Source: Bacteroidota bacterium | GTDB lineage: Bacteria; Bacteroidota; Bacteroidia; Chitinophagales; UBA10324 | Length of the DNA stretch: 64,000 nt | Assembly (NCBI GenBank): GCA_014190575.1 | Contig: BJGQ01000013.1 | Coordinates: 1-64,000, forward strand | Reading direction: 5' to 3' | Shown: in pieces, positions 15,759 to 24,321 of the stretch | How the letters are laid out: the number at the start of each line of letters is the position of its first letter | How positions within the stretch are numbered: the stretch's first letter is position 1 | The notes under the pieces: model-generated | Databases searched by the model: none | Seen by the model: only the letters and a program-made list of their open reading frames with translations | Told to the model about the DNA's origin: nothing | Made by a program: the position numbers and the translations under genes

Positions 15759-17666
15759 ATGCAAAAAATATTTTCCATTACACTTTTGTTTTTCATTGTT
15801 GCAATAAAAGTTTCTGCGCAGTTGCCGGTGGTAACTTTTACTCAATGGCCAAGTGTTACAGATACTTTCCGTTATCCTGTTCTTGTAACCAATTGTGGCG
15901 ATAGCCGCGAGTTTGTGGTTGAGCGAAACGGTCATATATACATTGTTGATTCACTCGGAAACAAACTTGCAACTCAATTTTTAAATATTCAGGCTTTAAC
16001 TGATTATGCAAGTTATAACGAAGAAGGATTACTCGGACTTGCATTTGATCCCGATTATAAAAACAACGGATATTTTTATGTGAACTACACTGGCTCTGAT
16101 GCAAGCCCTGGTCCCACACACATTGTGAGATACAGTGTAAGCTCAACAGACCCGAATGTTGCTGATCCTACAAGTGCTTATGAGTTGCTTACTTTTTCTC
16201 AACCCTTTCCGAATCACAACGGAGGCAATTTAATTTTTGGACCCGATGGATATTTATACGATGGGCAAGGTGATGGAGGCAGTGCAAATGATCCGGGTAA
16301 TCGCGCACAAAACAAAAAAACATTTTTAGGAAAAATTCTTCGCATCGATCCACATGCAGGTACTCCTTATGGTATTCCACCTTCAAATCCATTTGCAACA
16401 GATACTTCATACTATCCTGAAATATGGGATTTAGGAATGCGCAACCCTTGGCGATTTAACTTCGATCGCATTACCGGTGATTTATGGATAGCTGATGTTG
16501 GTCAATATACTTATGAAGAAATTGATTTTGAACCTGCAGGTTTTATAGGCGGAAACAATTATGGATGGCATTGCAGAGAAGGATTACACTCGTTCACAGC
16601 GGGCGCTGGTGATTGTAATGGAACTGTGGGACTTACTGATCCCATTTATGAATATTCTCACACAGGAGGTTATTGCTCAATCTCCGGCGGATATGTTTAT
16701 CGTGGTGCGCAGTTTCATGATTTATGGGGAAGATATTTATACACTGATTATTGTAAAGGAATTTTATGGTCGCTGTTGCCTGATGTTGGCGGCACCTGGA
16801 ACAACGATACACTCGGACAATTTCTTTCAAACACTTATAGCAGTTTTGGAGAAGATAATTCTGGTGAACTTTACATCTGTGCTCACAACTCCAACAAAGT
16901 ATTTAAAATCAGTTCGAATGATTGCAAGCCTGTTGCATACATAATAGAAAAGGATAGTTCAGGAATATGTGAAGGCTCTTCTCTTCACGCTCTTTTTGGA
17001 AGTGGTTTAACTTATCAATGGCAATCAAATGCAATTGATATTTCAGGTGCAACTTCATCTGAATATATGCCAATCAGTAATGGAGTTTACCGAATCATTG
17101 TAACAAAAGGTGCTTGCAGTGATACATCGGCAAATACTTTTATCACCATAAATCCTTTGCCAACTGTTTCATTTTCTATTGCCGGAAACGATTCTGTTTT
17201 TTGCAGTAATGGAGCTGCAGTAAGTTTAACGGGAGTGCCTTCAGGAGGAGTTTTCAGCGGTGCAGGCACAATCGGAAATACTTTCAGCCCGAACGGATTG
17301 AATGTTGGTAATGGTGTCATCACTTATTTATTCACCGATAACAACGGATGCAGCAATTCAGCGACCCATAATTATATCATTCAGGATTGTACTGGAATGG
17401 GAAACATCAATGCAATTTCTGATGTAACTGTTTTCCCAAATCCAAATAAGGGGGATTTCAGTTTCTCAATTCAATCAGTAAAATCACAGGAAGTAATTCT
17501 TCAGGTATTCAATGCTTTCGGTCAATTGCTGTTGCAAAAAACAATTGCAGTTAATCATGGAAAAACACTGGAGCAAATTCATTTGAATCCTGCATTGCCG
17601 GGAGTATATCGGTACACATTAAAAGGAAATGAAGTATTGCGTAATGGTAGTTTTGAAGTGCAGTAA
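15759..17666 (+). CDS. Secreted PQQ-dependent sugar dehydrogenase-like (GSDH) beta-propeller with T9SS type A tail
   Basis: A 635-residue exported protein. Signal peptide (about 1-20, ending VSAQ), then a six-bladed propeller of the glucose/sorbosone dehydrogenase family (about 25-385). Landmarks are GLLGLAFDPDYKNNGYFYVN, NHNGGNLIFGPDGYLYDG, GKILRIDPHAGTPYGIP, LGMRNPWRFNFD and IADVGQYTYEEIDF. Ig-like domains follow (about 390-540) and a type A T9SS sorting domain (VFPNPNKGDFSF to the end). Family enzymes oxidise sugars with PQQ; many homologues have no tested activity. It ends before a strong hairpin terminator at 17690. Confidence 0.9.
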   Translation: MQKIFSITLLFFIVAIKVSAQLPVVTFTQWPSVTDTFRYPVLVTNCGDSREFVVERNGHIYIVDSLGNKLATQFLNIQALTDYASYNEEGLLGLAFDPDYKNNGYFYVNYTGSDASPGPTHIVRYSVSSTDPNVADPTSAYELLTFSQPFPNHNGGNLIFGPDGYLYDGQGDGGSANDPGNRAQNKKTFLGKILRIDPHAGTPYGIPPSNPFATDTSYYPEIWDLGMRNPWRFNFDRITGDLWIADVGQYTYEEIDFEPAGFIGGNNYGWHCREGLHSFTAGAGDCNGTVGLTDPIYEYSHTGGYCSISGGYVYRGAQFHDLWGRYLYTDYCKGILWSLLPDVGGTWNNDTLGQFLSNTYSSFGEDNSGELYICAHNSNKVFKISSNDCKPVAYIIEKDSSGICEGSSLHALFGSGLTYQWQSNAIDISGATSSEYMPISNGVYRIIVTKGACSDTSANTFITINPLPTVSFSIAGNDSVFCSNGAAVSLTGVPSGGVFSGAGTIGNTFSPNGLNVGNGVITYLFTDNNGCSNSATHNYIIQDCTGMGNINAISDVTVFPNPNKGDFSFSIQSVKSQEVILQVFNAFGQLLLQKTIAVNHGKTLEQIHLNPALPGVYRYTLKGNEVLRNGSFEVQ

Positions 17667-17689
17667 AAAAATAAAATTAGTCAACTGAT

Positions 17690-17728
17690 AATTTGCCACA
17701 AAGGATTTTCTTTTGTGGCAAATTATTT
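17690..17728 (+). terminator. Hairpin terminator after the GSDH gene
   Basis: Perfect 13-bp inverted repeat: AATTTGCCACAAA at 17690-17702 and TTTGTGGCAAATT at 17712-17724, followed by ATTTT. The stem spans an upstream TTG (17713) of the next open frame, which argues for that gene starting at the GTG at 17746 instead. Confidence 0.7.
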
Positions 17729-17745
17729 TAAACCCATTTATCATC

Positions 17746-19347
17746 GTGAAGAAATCAGTTTACAGCTTGTTGTTTTTGATTTTTTGTGTTACAACAATTC
17801 AAACAAATGCGCAAACAAATTTTGTGGTGGAGGTTGATACATTTTCATTAACTGTTCCACCGGCCATTCACTCCGGCGCATTTTCCCAATGGAATGGTAA
17901 GTGGATTTTTATTGGCGGACGGAAAAACGGATTGCATGGTTTTTTACCACCCTTTGCTTTTCCAACTTCAGATGCAAATACTGATGTGTGGGTTGTGGAC
18001 CCAAACAACAATCAAACATGGACTTCTTCCATTGATTCACTTCCAATAAATTATGCTGAAGCATTAGAGTCAAGCAACATGGAATATTATCAGCAGGATT
18101 CAATGTTATACATTGTTGGTGGTTATGGATGGAAAAATTCTCTGAGTGATTTTCATACTTACAACACATTAACAGCAGTGAATATTCCATCTTTGATAAA
18201 TGCAGTGGTAAATAATTATTCCATTGTTCCTTTCTTCCGTCAGATAAGCGACAGCAGTTTACAAGTGTGTGGCGGTGATTTGGAAAAAATAGATTCAGTT
18301 TACTACTTAGTATTCGGTCATGATTTTGAAGGCACTTATAATGTGGCTGATACACTTGGTTTTTTTGTTCAACATTATACAAAGCAGATCAGGAAATTTC
18401 AGATACAAGACGATGGAGTGAATCTTTCCATTTATAATAAATCAGCAATTACTGATTCATCAAACTTCAGAAGAAGAGATTTGAATCTCGTTCCACAAAT
18501 TTTTCCCAATGGAGAATATGGAATCACTGCATTCACCGGAGTTTTTCAGCAGGGAATTAATTTACCTTACTTCAATACCATTGATATAAAAACTTCGGGA
18601 TACGCTATTGTACCAGCATTCAATCAAAACCTGAGTCAATATCACTGCGCAGTTATGCCGATGTACAATGCAACAGATAACAACATGTACTCTGTTTTTT
18701 TTGGTGGAATGAGTATGTATCGTTTAGATACAATAAACAATTCATTGGTAACTGATTCATTGGTTCCATTCACAAAAACAATAAGCATGGTTAAGCGTGA
18801 TGCAACCGGAACAATGACTGAATATAAATTACCTATTGAATGGCCAGCTTACCTTGGCACAAATGCCTATTTTATTCCTGATACTTCCATTGCCATGTAT
18901 GAGAATAAAATTATCAATCTCGATTCCATTCATCAAAAAACTTTTGTTGGATATATTACCGGTGGTATTGAAAGTCCGGACAGCAACATTGCTGCAGTTG
19001 CTTCAACATTGAGTTTCGCTTGCTCAAGACTTTATAAAGTTTATATCAAGTTGCCAAATGATGCTGTTAATTATATTAAAGCAACAGAGCCGGTGAGTTT
19101 GAACAGTTATCCAAATCCTTTCAAAGGGAAAATAAATTTTGAACTCACAGCAACTGAAAATATTTCCACAACTGTTTCTATTTTGGATGAAGATGGTTAT
19201 GAATTGGAAATTTTGTTAACTAAGAATCTTAATGCTGGAAGGTTTTCGTTTCAATGGAATGCAAAACATCTTCCTTCAGGAATTTATTATTGCCTTATAA
19301 AAACAAAAAACTATTCAAAAGTTTATAAATTGGTTTTGACTGATTGA
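17746..19347 (+). CDS. Secreted kelch-like beta-propeller protein with T9SS type A tail
   Basis: Start chosen at GTG 17746, which opens a signal peptide (KKSVYSLLFLIF, ending TNAQ); an upstream TTG lies within a terminator hairpin. The product is about 533 residues. Motifs such as WNGKWIFIGGRKNG, VWVVDPNNNQTW, MLYIVGGYGW and YSVFFGGMSMY recur at kelch-like spacing, indicating a beta-propeller. The last 85 residues are a type A sorting domain (LNSYPNPFKGKINFEL ... GIYYCLIKTKNYSKVYKLVL). No catalytic residues are evident. It is probably cell-surface or secreted. It lies 79 bases after the GSDH gene but behind its terminator, so it is likely transcribed separately. Confidence 0.75.
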   Translation: MKKSVYSLLFLIFCVTTIQTNAQTNFVVEVDTFSLTVPPAIHSGAFSQWNGKWIFIGGRKNGLHGFLPPFAFPTSDANTDVWVVDPNNNQTWTSSIDSLPINYAEALESSNMEYYQQDSMLYIVGGYGWKNSLSDFHTYNTLTAVNIPSLINAVVNNYSIVPFFRQISDSSLQVCGGDLEKIDSVYYLVFGHDFEGTYNVADTLGFFVQHYTKQIRKFQIQDDGVNLSIYNKSAITDSSNFRRRDLNLVPQIFPNGEYGITAFTGVFQQGINLPYFNTIDIKTSGYAIVPAFNQNLSQYHCAVMPMYNATDNNMYSVFFGGMSMYRLDTINNSLVTDSLVPFTKTISMVKRDATGTMTEYKLPIEWPAYLGTNAYFIPDTSIAMYENKIINLDSIHQKTFVGYITGGIESPDSNIAAVASTLSFACSRLYKVYIKLPNDAVNYIKATEPVSLNSYPNPFKGKINFELTATENISTTVSILDEDGYELEILLTKNLNAGRFSFQWNAKHLPSGIYYCLIKTKNYSKVYKLVLTD

Positions 19348-19373
19348 AAATTAATTTCAATTGAACCTGACTG

Positions 19374-20708
19374 TTAAATTGCTTTCTTCCATTTTCCGTA
19401 TTTCAGAAAAAGCAATCCCATAATGATGGCGCAAAGCCAGTATAAGATTTCGGCGCCCCAAATAACTTTTAAAGAACTCATGAAAACTTTGGCTGTAACA
19501 AAAGCATAGATGAGGTAAATAGAAATGGAAACCAGTTCCATCAACAATGCGAATCGCGATGAACCTGTACCGGTTACAGTTAAAATTACAATCAGCGCAA
19601 CAGAGAATAATAAGCTCGCTGCAACTATCACTGGAATTATTTCCATGCTGCTTTTAATTAGAATAATGTCATCAGTATAAATACTGATAATGGTTGCTGG
19701 AAAAATGAATAAGGCCAAACACATTACAAACGAAATAAGAAAATTTAGTCCTGTTATTTTTTTCAGGAGGTAAATCACTTGGTCTTCTTTTCCCTGACCA
19801 ATAATATTACTAGTCATGGCATTGGCTGTTGATGCAAACGCAAAAGTTGGTATAGCCCAAAAAATATAAAGGCTCTTTATAATATTGGAAACAGCAAGCG
19901 ATGCTTCGCCGCGATGTTCAATCAAAAGAAAGAAAATAAACCAGGTGAAAATGCTGATGACCTGCTGAAACACCAATGGCAATGATAGTGAAACCATATT
20001 GCCAAAGAGTTTTAAATCAGGCTTTAAAAACCGGAAGAGGTTATACTCCTTTGGCAGTTTTCGTTGATATAAAACAATGATATAAACCAACATTACAATT
20101 CCTTCGGAAATAGTTGAAGCCAAAGCCGCACCACCTATTCCCATTTTCGGAAAGCCGTGATGGCCAAAAATTAATAGGTAGGCGAGAATGATATTTGAAA
20201 CAGCAAGAACTACAGTTGAAAAATTGATGATGGAAGTTTTTCCGATTCCAATAAAAAATTGTTGAAGGCAGGAATTAAATAAACCAAAAAAAATTCCGAA
20301 CGCACGAAAAGTTAAAAAAGTAATTGTTGCATTTAATATTTCTTTTGATTGAATAAACTGGGCAAGAATAACCGGACTTAAAAAATATAAAAAAACGAAC
20401 TCGAGAACAGCAATAAAAATTAAAAGATAAAATTCATGATCGACAATATTACCAACTTCACTTTTTTTTCCTTCACCCATTCTGCGGCTGATAATAATTT
20501 GCATTCCATTATTGAAAGCATAGCCAACCATAAACATGACAAAATAAAAAATACCCGCCAACGCACCTGCCCCCAATTCAACTTGGCCAACTCTTCCAAG
20601 AAAACCGGTGTCAATCAAATTAATAATATTCTGTCCGAGCGATCCAAGCATAATCGGATAGGCGATGGTGATAATATTTTTATAAGATAAATAACTGTCC
20701 TTCATCAA
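19374..20708 (-). CDS. MATE family multidrug/Na+-coupled efflux transporter
   Basis: A 444-residue protein with about 12 membrane segments arranged as two homologous halves. Family traits: N-terminal AYPIMLGSLGQNIINLIDTG, MQIIISRRMGEG after TM2, and in the second half SLPLVFQQVISIFTWFIFF and ANAMTSNIIGQGK. MATE proteins export cationic drugs or metabolites using H+ or Na+. The gene is convergent with the kelch-like gene and lies downstream of tRNA-His, beyond its terminator. Substrate cannot be predicted. Confidence 0.92.
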   Translation of the reverse strand: MMKDSYLSYKNIITIAYPIMLGSLGQNIINLIDTGFLGRVGQVELGAGALAGIFYFVMFMVGYAFNNGMQIIISRRMGEGKKSEVGNIVDHEFYLLIFIAVLEFVFLYFLSPVILAQFIQSKEILNATITFLTFRAFGIFFGLFNSCLQQFFIGIGKTSIINFSTVVLAVSNIILAYLLIFGHHGFPKMGIGGAALASTISEGIVMLVYIIVLYQRKLPKEYNLFRFLKPDLKLFGNMVSLSLPLVFQQVISIFTWFIFFLLIEHRGEASLAVSNIIKSLYIFWAIPTFAFASTANAMTSNIIGQGKEDQVIYLLKKITGLNFLISFVMCLALFIFPATIISIYTDDIILIKSSMEIIPVIVAASLLFSVALIVILTVTGTGSSRFALLMELVSISIYLIYAFVTAKVFMSSLKVIWGAEILYWLCAIIMGLLFLKYGKWKKAI

Positions 20709-20756
20709 TTCAGAATTTCAAAAAAATTTAATAGCGGGATAGAAATTTCAAAATAA

Positions 20757-20796
20757 TAATAAAAAAAAGAAGGTTGCTCATTACTGAACAACCTTC
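20757..20796 (-). terminator. Rho-independent terminator of tRNA-His
   Basis: On the minus strand GAAGGTTG (20796-20789) pairs with CAACCTTC (20776-20769) around a 12-base loop and is followed by a run of eight T. It lies 5 bases after the tRNA 3' end. Confidence 0.85.
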
Positions 20797-20800
20797 GATG

Positions 20801-20874
20801 GGTGGTCGATGGGTTTTGAACCCACTGCCCTCAGATCCACAAACTGATGCTCTACCAATTGAGCTACGACCACC
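20801..20874 (-). tRNA. tRNA-His (anticodon GTG)
   Basis: Complete cloverleaf on the minus strand. The acceptor stem GTGGTCG/CGACCAC has the extra 5' G(-1) opposite C73, the identity element of tRNA-His. The D arm is GCTCAATTGGTAGAGC, the anticodon loop TTGTGGA gives anticodon GTG, and the T arm GTGGGTTCAAAACCCAT has one G-U pair. CCA is not encoded. The gene is solitary, with its own promoter (-7 box at 20887) and terminator. Confidence 0.95.
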
Positions 20875-20886
20875 ATTTTGAGTTCG

Positions 20887-20894
20887 CAAAAATA
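20887..20894 (-). promoter_or_regulatory. -7 box (TATTTTTG) of tRNA-His promoter
   Basis: On the minus strand TATTTTTG matches TAnnTTTG perfectly and ends 12 bases before the tRNA 5' end. The -33 region (CTTT, 19 bases upstream) is a weak match. The spacer is unusually GC-rich. Confidence 0.5.
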
Positions 20895-21019
20895 GAATTC
20901 GCGGCCGAATGAGAAAGTAAATAATAAAATCTTCTGAATTAATTTTCGTTTCGCCTGTGCAGTAATGATTTAGCAATAAAAATTAAGGAAGATAAAATCC
21001 AGTTCGCCGTCAATTGCTA

Positions 21020-21727
21020 CTAAAAATACAATTGAGAAGCATGCTTCCAGTTTATCACATTCCAGATTCCATCTAAGTAATCTGCTCTCTTATTTTGATA
21101 TTTTAAATAGTAGGCATGTTCCCAAACATCAATTCCTAAAATAGGAGCGCCTTTATCAGTTGCATCTCCCATTACCGGATTATTTTGATTTGATGTAGTA
21201 ACAATTTTTAACTCCTTCTGAGCATTTTCAATAAGCCAAACCCAACCAGAGCCAAAAACAGATAATCCAGCTTTTGTCATGGCGGCTTTTAATTTATCCA
21301 TGTCGCCAAACGCAGTGTTGATGGCGGTGGTTAAGCCTTCAGATGGCAAAGTTTTTTCAGGTGAAAGCATTTTCCAGAAAAAGTTATGATTCCAATAACC
21401 ACCACCTTGATTTCGAACAGCGGTTTGCAATTCAACTGGTAATTGAGTTATCTGAGCAAATAAATTCTGAATTCCTTTTGTTTGATAATCCGGAAATTTT
21501 TCTAAAGCAGCGTTGAATTTATCAGTATATGCTTTATGATGTTTGTCGTGATGAATTTCCATTGTCATTGCGTCAATATACGGTTCAAGGGCATTGAACG
21601 CATATGGTAAATCGGACAGCACATATGGGTACTCGCTTGGTACATTTGCATTTCCAGGTAGTCCAAATGTTAATGCGCCGGCGGCTAAAACAGAAGTTTT
21701 AATAAAATCTCGTCTTGTATTTTCCAT
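21020..21727 (-). CDS. sodA: Fe/Mn superoxide dismutase with Tat-type signal peptide (Mn-type residues)
   Basis: A 235-residue protein. The N-terminus has a twin-arginine motif (TRRDFIKTS, Arg5-Arg6), a hydrophobic segment (VLAAGALTFGL) and a cleavage region near residue 27, so it is probably exported folded with its metal. The mature part is a full SOD: MEIHHDKHHKAYTDKFN (first ligands), NHNFFWKML, GSGWVWL, and DVWEHAYYLKYQNKRADYL with the Asp and His ligands. GGGYWNH and NQNNPVMG are closer to Mn-type than Fe-type signatures, but cambialistic use is possible. It removes superoxide, here presumably in the periplasm. It is divergent from the copper ATPase gene (75 bases between starts). Confidence 0.92.
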   Translation of the reverse strand: MENTRRDFIKTSVLAAGALTFGLPGNANVPSEYPYVLSDLPYAFNALEPYIDAMTMEIHHDKHHKAYTDKFNAALEKFPDYQTKGIQNLFAQITQLPVELQTAVRNQGGGYWNHNFFWKMLSPEKTLPSEGLTTAINTAFGDMDKLKAAMTKAGLSVFGSGWVWLIENAQKELKIVTTSNQNNPVMGDATDKGAPILGIDVWEHAYYLKYQNKRADYLDGIWNVINWKHASQLYF

Positions 21728-21802
21728 GATTGAATTTTTTTAGTCCGATAAATGTATGACCTGTGAACGATATGAATAATTTATTAAATCTAATTTTGAT
21801 GA

Positions 21803-23920
21803 ATGGAAAGTGTTGATAGTACAGAATTGAAAGTGGAAGGAATGACTTGCGCTTCTTGCGCAAATACGATTACACGATTTTTACAGAAGAATGGTTTATC
21901 GGATGTGTTTGTTGATTTCACTTCTGGTGAAGTTCGTTTTAAAGGAGGAAATGAAAAAAATCTTCCATCGATAAAATCAGGAATTGATGAGTTGGGTTAT
22001 CATGTGATGGATGAAACTAAAATCGAAAGCAAGAAAAAATTTATAGAAACCATTGAGGCAAAATTTTATTTCAGTTTAATTTTAACTGTGCCGATCTGGT
22101 TACCGATGTTGTTTTCAGTTCCATTGCTTCACAATTTTTATTTTCAATTGGCATTTGCTACTCCTGTTTTTTTATTGGGGGCATGGTATTTTGGCAAGAG
22201 CGGAATTGCATCTTTAAAAATCGGCGCTCCCAATATGGATGTGTTGATTTTTATCGGCAGTTCATCAGCATTTTTTTATTCCATTGTTCAGGGATTGTTG
22301 CTGAATAATTTTCATAATCTTTTTTTCGAAACTTCTTCTTCCATTATCACATTGGTAATTCTCGGAAATTTAATTGAACAACGCGCGGTGCAACAAACAC
22401 GCACTGCTATTTCCGCATTAATTAAACTGCAACCATCATCAGCCAAACTCATTAGTTTTTTTGGCAATGAAAAGTTTGAAGTGATAACAGAAATTCCAAC
22501 ACATGAAATCAGAATGGGAAATTATTTATTGTTTAACACAGGTGATAAAATTGCCGCTGACGGAATGGTAGTTTGGGGAAGAGGTGAAACAGATGAGTCA
22601 ATGATTTCAGGGGAGAGTTTGCCTGTTATAAAATCAATAAACGAAAATGTGATTGGAGGAACAACTTTGATATCAGGTTCATTAAAAATGAAAGTGACTG
22701 CCACCGGAAAGCAAACAACACTCAGTCAGATTATTGAATTAGTGAAGAACGCGCAATCACGAAAACCGAAACTCCAGAAGTTAGCCGATAGAATTACAGG
22801 TTGGTTTGTTCCTGTGGTATTAGTTGCCGCAACTTTAACTTTTATGTTGAATTATTTTATTCTTCAGCATGGAACAACACAAAGTATAATGAACAGTGTT
22901 GCAGTATTAGTCATTGCTTGCCCGTGTGCAATGGGGTTAGCAACGCCGACAGCAGTAATGGTTGGGCTCGGAAGAAGTGCGCGCAAAGGAATTCTTATTA
23001 AAGGTTCGGATACTTTAGAAACACTTTCAACCATTAAACAAATTGTATTTGATAAAACCGGAACATTAACAACCGGAGATTTCAAAATCAAAGAATTGAA
23101 AATTATTGTAAGGGAAGAGGAAGAAATAAAATCAGTGATTGTTGGATTGGAAAAATTTTCGTCGCACCCGATTGCTAAATCATTATTGTTAGAATTAAAA
23201 GACATTTCAGGTAGAATATTCACAGATGTGAAGGAAGAAAAAGGTTTAGGAGTTTCAGGAAAAGACGGACAAGGAAATTTGTTTTCCATCGGTTCTTCAA
23301 TGATGAACAACACTTCGTCAAAAGAAAATCAACACAACATATATGTTTTTAAAAATGAAAAATTAATAGCGTGGATTGATTTGGAAGATGACATAAAAGA
23401 AGGCGCTGCTGAAGTGATTCAGTTTTTTAAATCGAAAGGAATAAAAACAATTATGCTCAGCGGCGATAAAGAGGAGAGATGTGCCTCAGTTGCAAAGGCA
23501 TTGAACATTGATGAATACAAAGCAGAACAAAAGCCCGAAGAAAAATTAGCATTCATTCGAAACTGTGTTTCGCAATTGCCTACCGCAATGGTTGGAGATG
23601 GAATAAATGATGCGCCTGCTTTAGCACAATCCAATCTTGGAATATCATTGAGCAATGCAACGCAGGTAGCCATTGATTCAGCACAAATTATTTTGTTGAA
23701 CGGAAATCTGAATAGTTTGATTGAAGCTTTTTCAATTGGAAGAATCACTTTGCAAACCATTAAACAAAATTTATTCTGGGCATTCTTTTACAATGTACTA
23801 GCAATACCTGTTGCCGCCATTGGATTATTAAGCCCAACTATTGCTGCTTTATCAATGGCTTTTTCAGATGTTATTGTTGTTGGAAATTCATTGCGGTTAA
23901 AAGGCAGAAAAATCTCATAA
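21803..23920 (+). CDS. copA: Heavy-metal P1B-type ATPase, Cu(+)-exporting type
   Basis: A 705-residue membrane pump with one N-terminal HMA domain (MTCASC, Cys16 and Cys19). Membrane segments follow, with the actuator loop containing SGESLP, then the transport-site CPC motif (Cys373-Pro-Cys375, in IACPCAMGLATP). The phosphorylation motif DKTGTLT begins at Asp417, SSHPIAKS is the HP motif of the nucleotide-binding domain, and GDGINDAPALAQ is near 598. CPC plus the HMA domain points to Cu(+)/Ag(+) export. Near the C-terminus, NVLAIPVAAIGLLSP and SMAFSDVIVVGNSLRL fit copper ATPases. It is divergent from the SOD gene, so shared regulation by metal or oxidative stress is possible but not shown. 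Confidence 0.95.
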   Translation: MESVDSTELKVEGMTCASCANTITRFLQKNGLSDVFVDFTSGEVRFKGGNEKNLPSIKSGIDELGYHVMDETKIESKKKFIETIEAKFYFSLILTVPIWLPMLFSVPLLHNFYFQLAFATPVFLLGAWYFGKSGIASLKIGAPNMDVLIFIGSSSAFFYSIVQGLLLNNFHNLFFETSSSIITLVILGNLIEQRAVQQTRTAISALIKLQPSSAKLISFFGNEKFEVITEIPTHEIRMGNYLLFNTGDKIAADGMVVWGRGETDESMISGESLPVIKSINENVIGGTTLISGSLKMKVTATGKQTTLSQIIELVKNAQSRKPKLQKLADRITGWFVPVVLVAATLTFMLNYFILQHGTTQSIMNSVAVLVIACPCAMGLATPTAVMVGLGRSARKGILIKGSDTLETLSTIKQIVFDKTGTLTTGDFKIKELKIIVREEEEIKSVIVGLEKFSSHPIAKSLLLELKDISGRIFTDVKEEKGLGVSGKDGQGNLFSIGSSMMNNTSSKENQHNIYVFKNEKLIAWIDLEDDIKEGAAEVIQFFKSKGIKTIMLSGDKEERCASVAKALNIDEYKAEQKPEEKLAFIRNCVSQLPTAMVGDGINDAPALAQSNLGISLSNATQVAIDSAQIILLNGNLNSLIEAFSIGRITLQTIKQNLFWAFFYNVLAIPVAAIGLLSPTIAALSMAFSDVIVVGNSLRLKGRKIS

Positions 23921-24052
23921 AAATATATTAGCACAAATTTTTATTAAAATACAGCGGAAATATTATTTTGAATATTTAAAGGCAAACTTGTTTTCTAAAA
24001 ATGTTAGTGTAATATTTATACCATTAACAAAAAAATTTAACCACAAACAAAA

Positions 24053-24262
24053 ATGAAAAAAGCTTTAACCCTTTTCGCTGGTGTTGCAGTTGTTGCAATG
24101 CTATTCTCTTCATGTAAGAAAGATTATACTTGTACTTGCACAAGTGCTGGTGTTTCTACCCCTGCTACTTTTGTAAAAGTTTCAAAGAAAGATGCAACTG
24201 ATGCATGTAATCAATTGAACACCACTTGGGCTTTGCTTGCTGGATCTTGCAAGCTTAACTAA
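24053..24262 (+). CDS. Tiny Cys-rich lipoprotein (69 aa), unknown function
   Basis: A 69-residue product with a standard lipoprotein signal peptide and lipobox (FSSC, Cys about 21). The mature part is about 49 residues with four further Cys (DYTCTCTS, DACNQ, GSCKLN), enough for two disulfides. A Lys-rich KKD follows the lipid Cys. It has its own Rho-independent terminator. I recall similar very small lipoproteins starting CKKDYTCTC in related Bacteroidota, but their role is unknown. Leader DNA is A-rich, and no adjacent gene is close enough to form a clear operon. Confidence 0.75.
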   Translation: MKKALTLFAGVAVVAMLFSSCKKDYTCTCTSAGVSTPATFVKVSKKDATDACNQLNTTWALLAGSCKLN

Positions 24263-24283
24263 TCTTTCATAAAAAGATTTGAT

Positions 24284-24318
24284 AAGGCTGTCCTTTATTT
24301 GGGCAGCCTTTTCTTTTT
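24284..24318 (+). terminator. Rho-independent terminator after the Cys-rich lipoprotein
   Basis: AAGGCTGTCC (24284-24293) pairs with GGGCAGCCTT (24301-24310) with one G-U pair and is followed by TTCTTTTTT. It ends 4 bases before the next ATG, so the next gene must be transcribed by read-through or from a promoter within or before the terminator. Confidence 0.8.
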
Positions 24319-24321
24319 TAT

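Noticed and set aside
20888-20912. Stretch with GAATTC followed by GCGGCCG, like an EcoRI/NotI cloning adaptor
   Set aside because: It lies seamlessly between the -33 and -7 regions of the tRNA-His promoter with native sequence on both sides, so it is more likely chance than vector contamination.
21785-21805. TAATTTTG just before copA as a -7 box
   Set aside because: It touches the start codon, leaving no room for a leader, and lacks a TTTG about 19 bases upstream.
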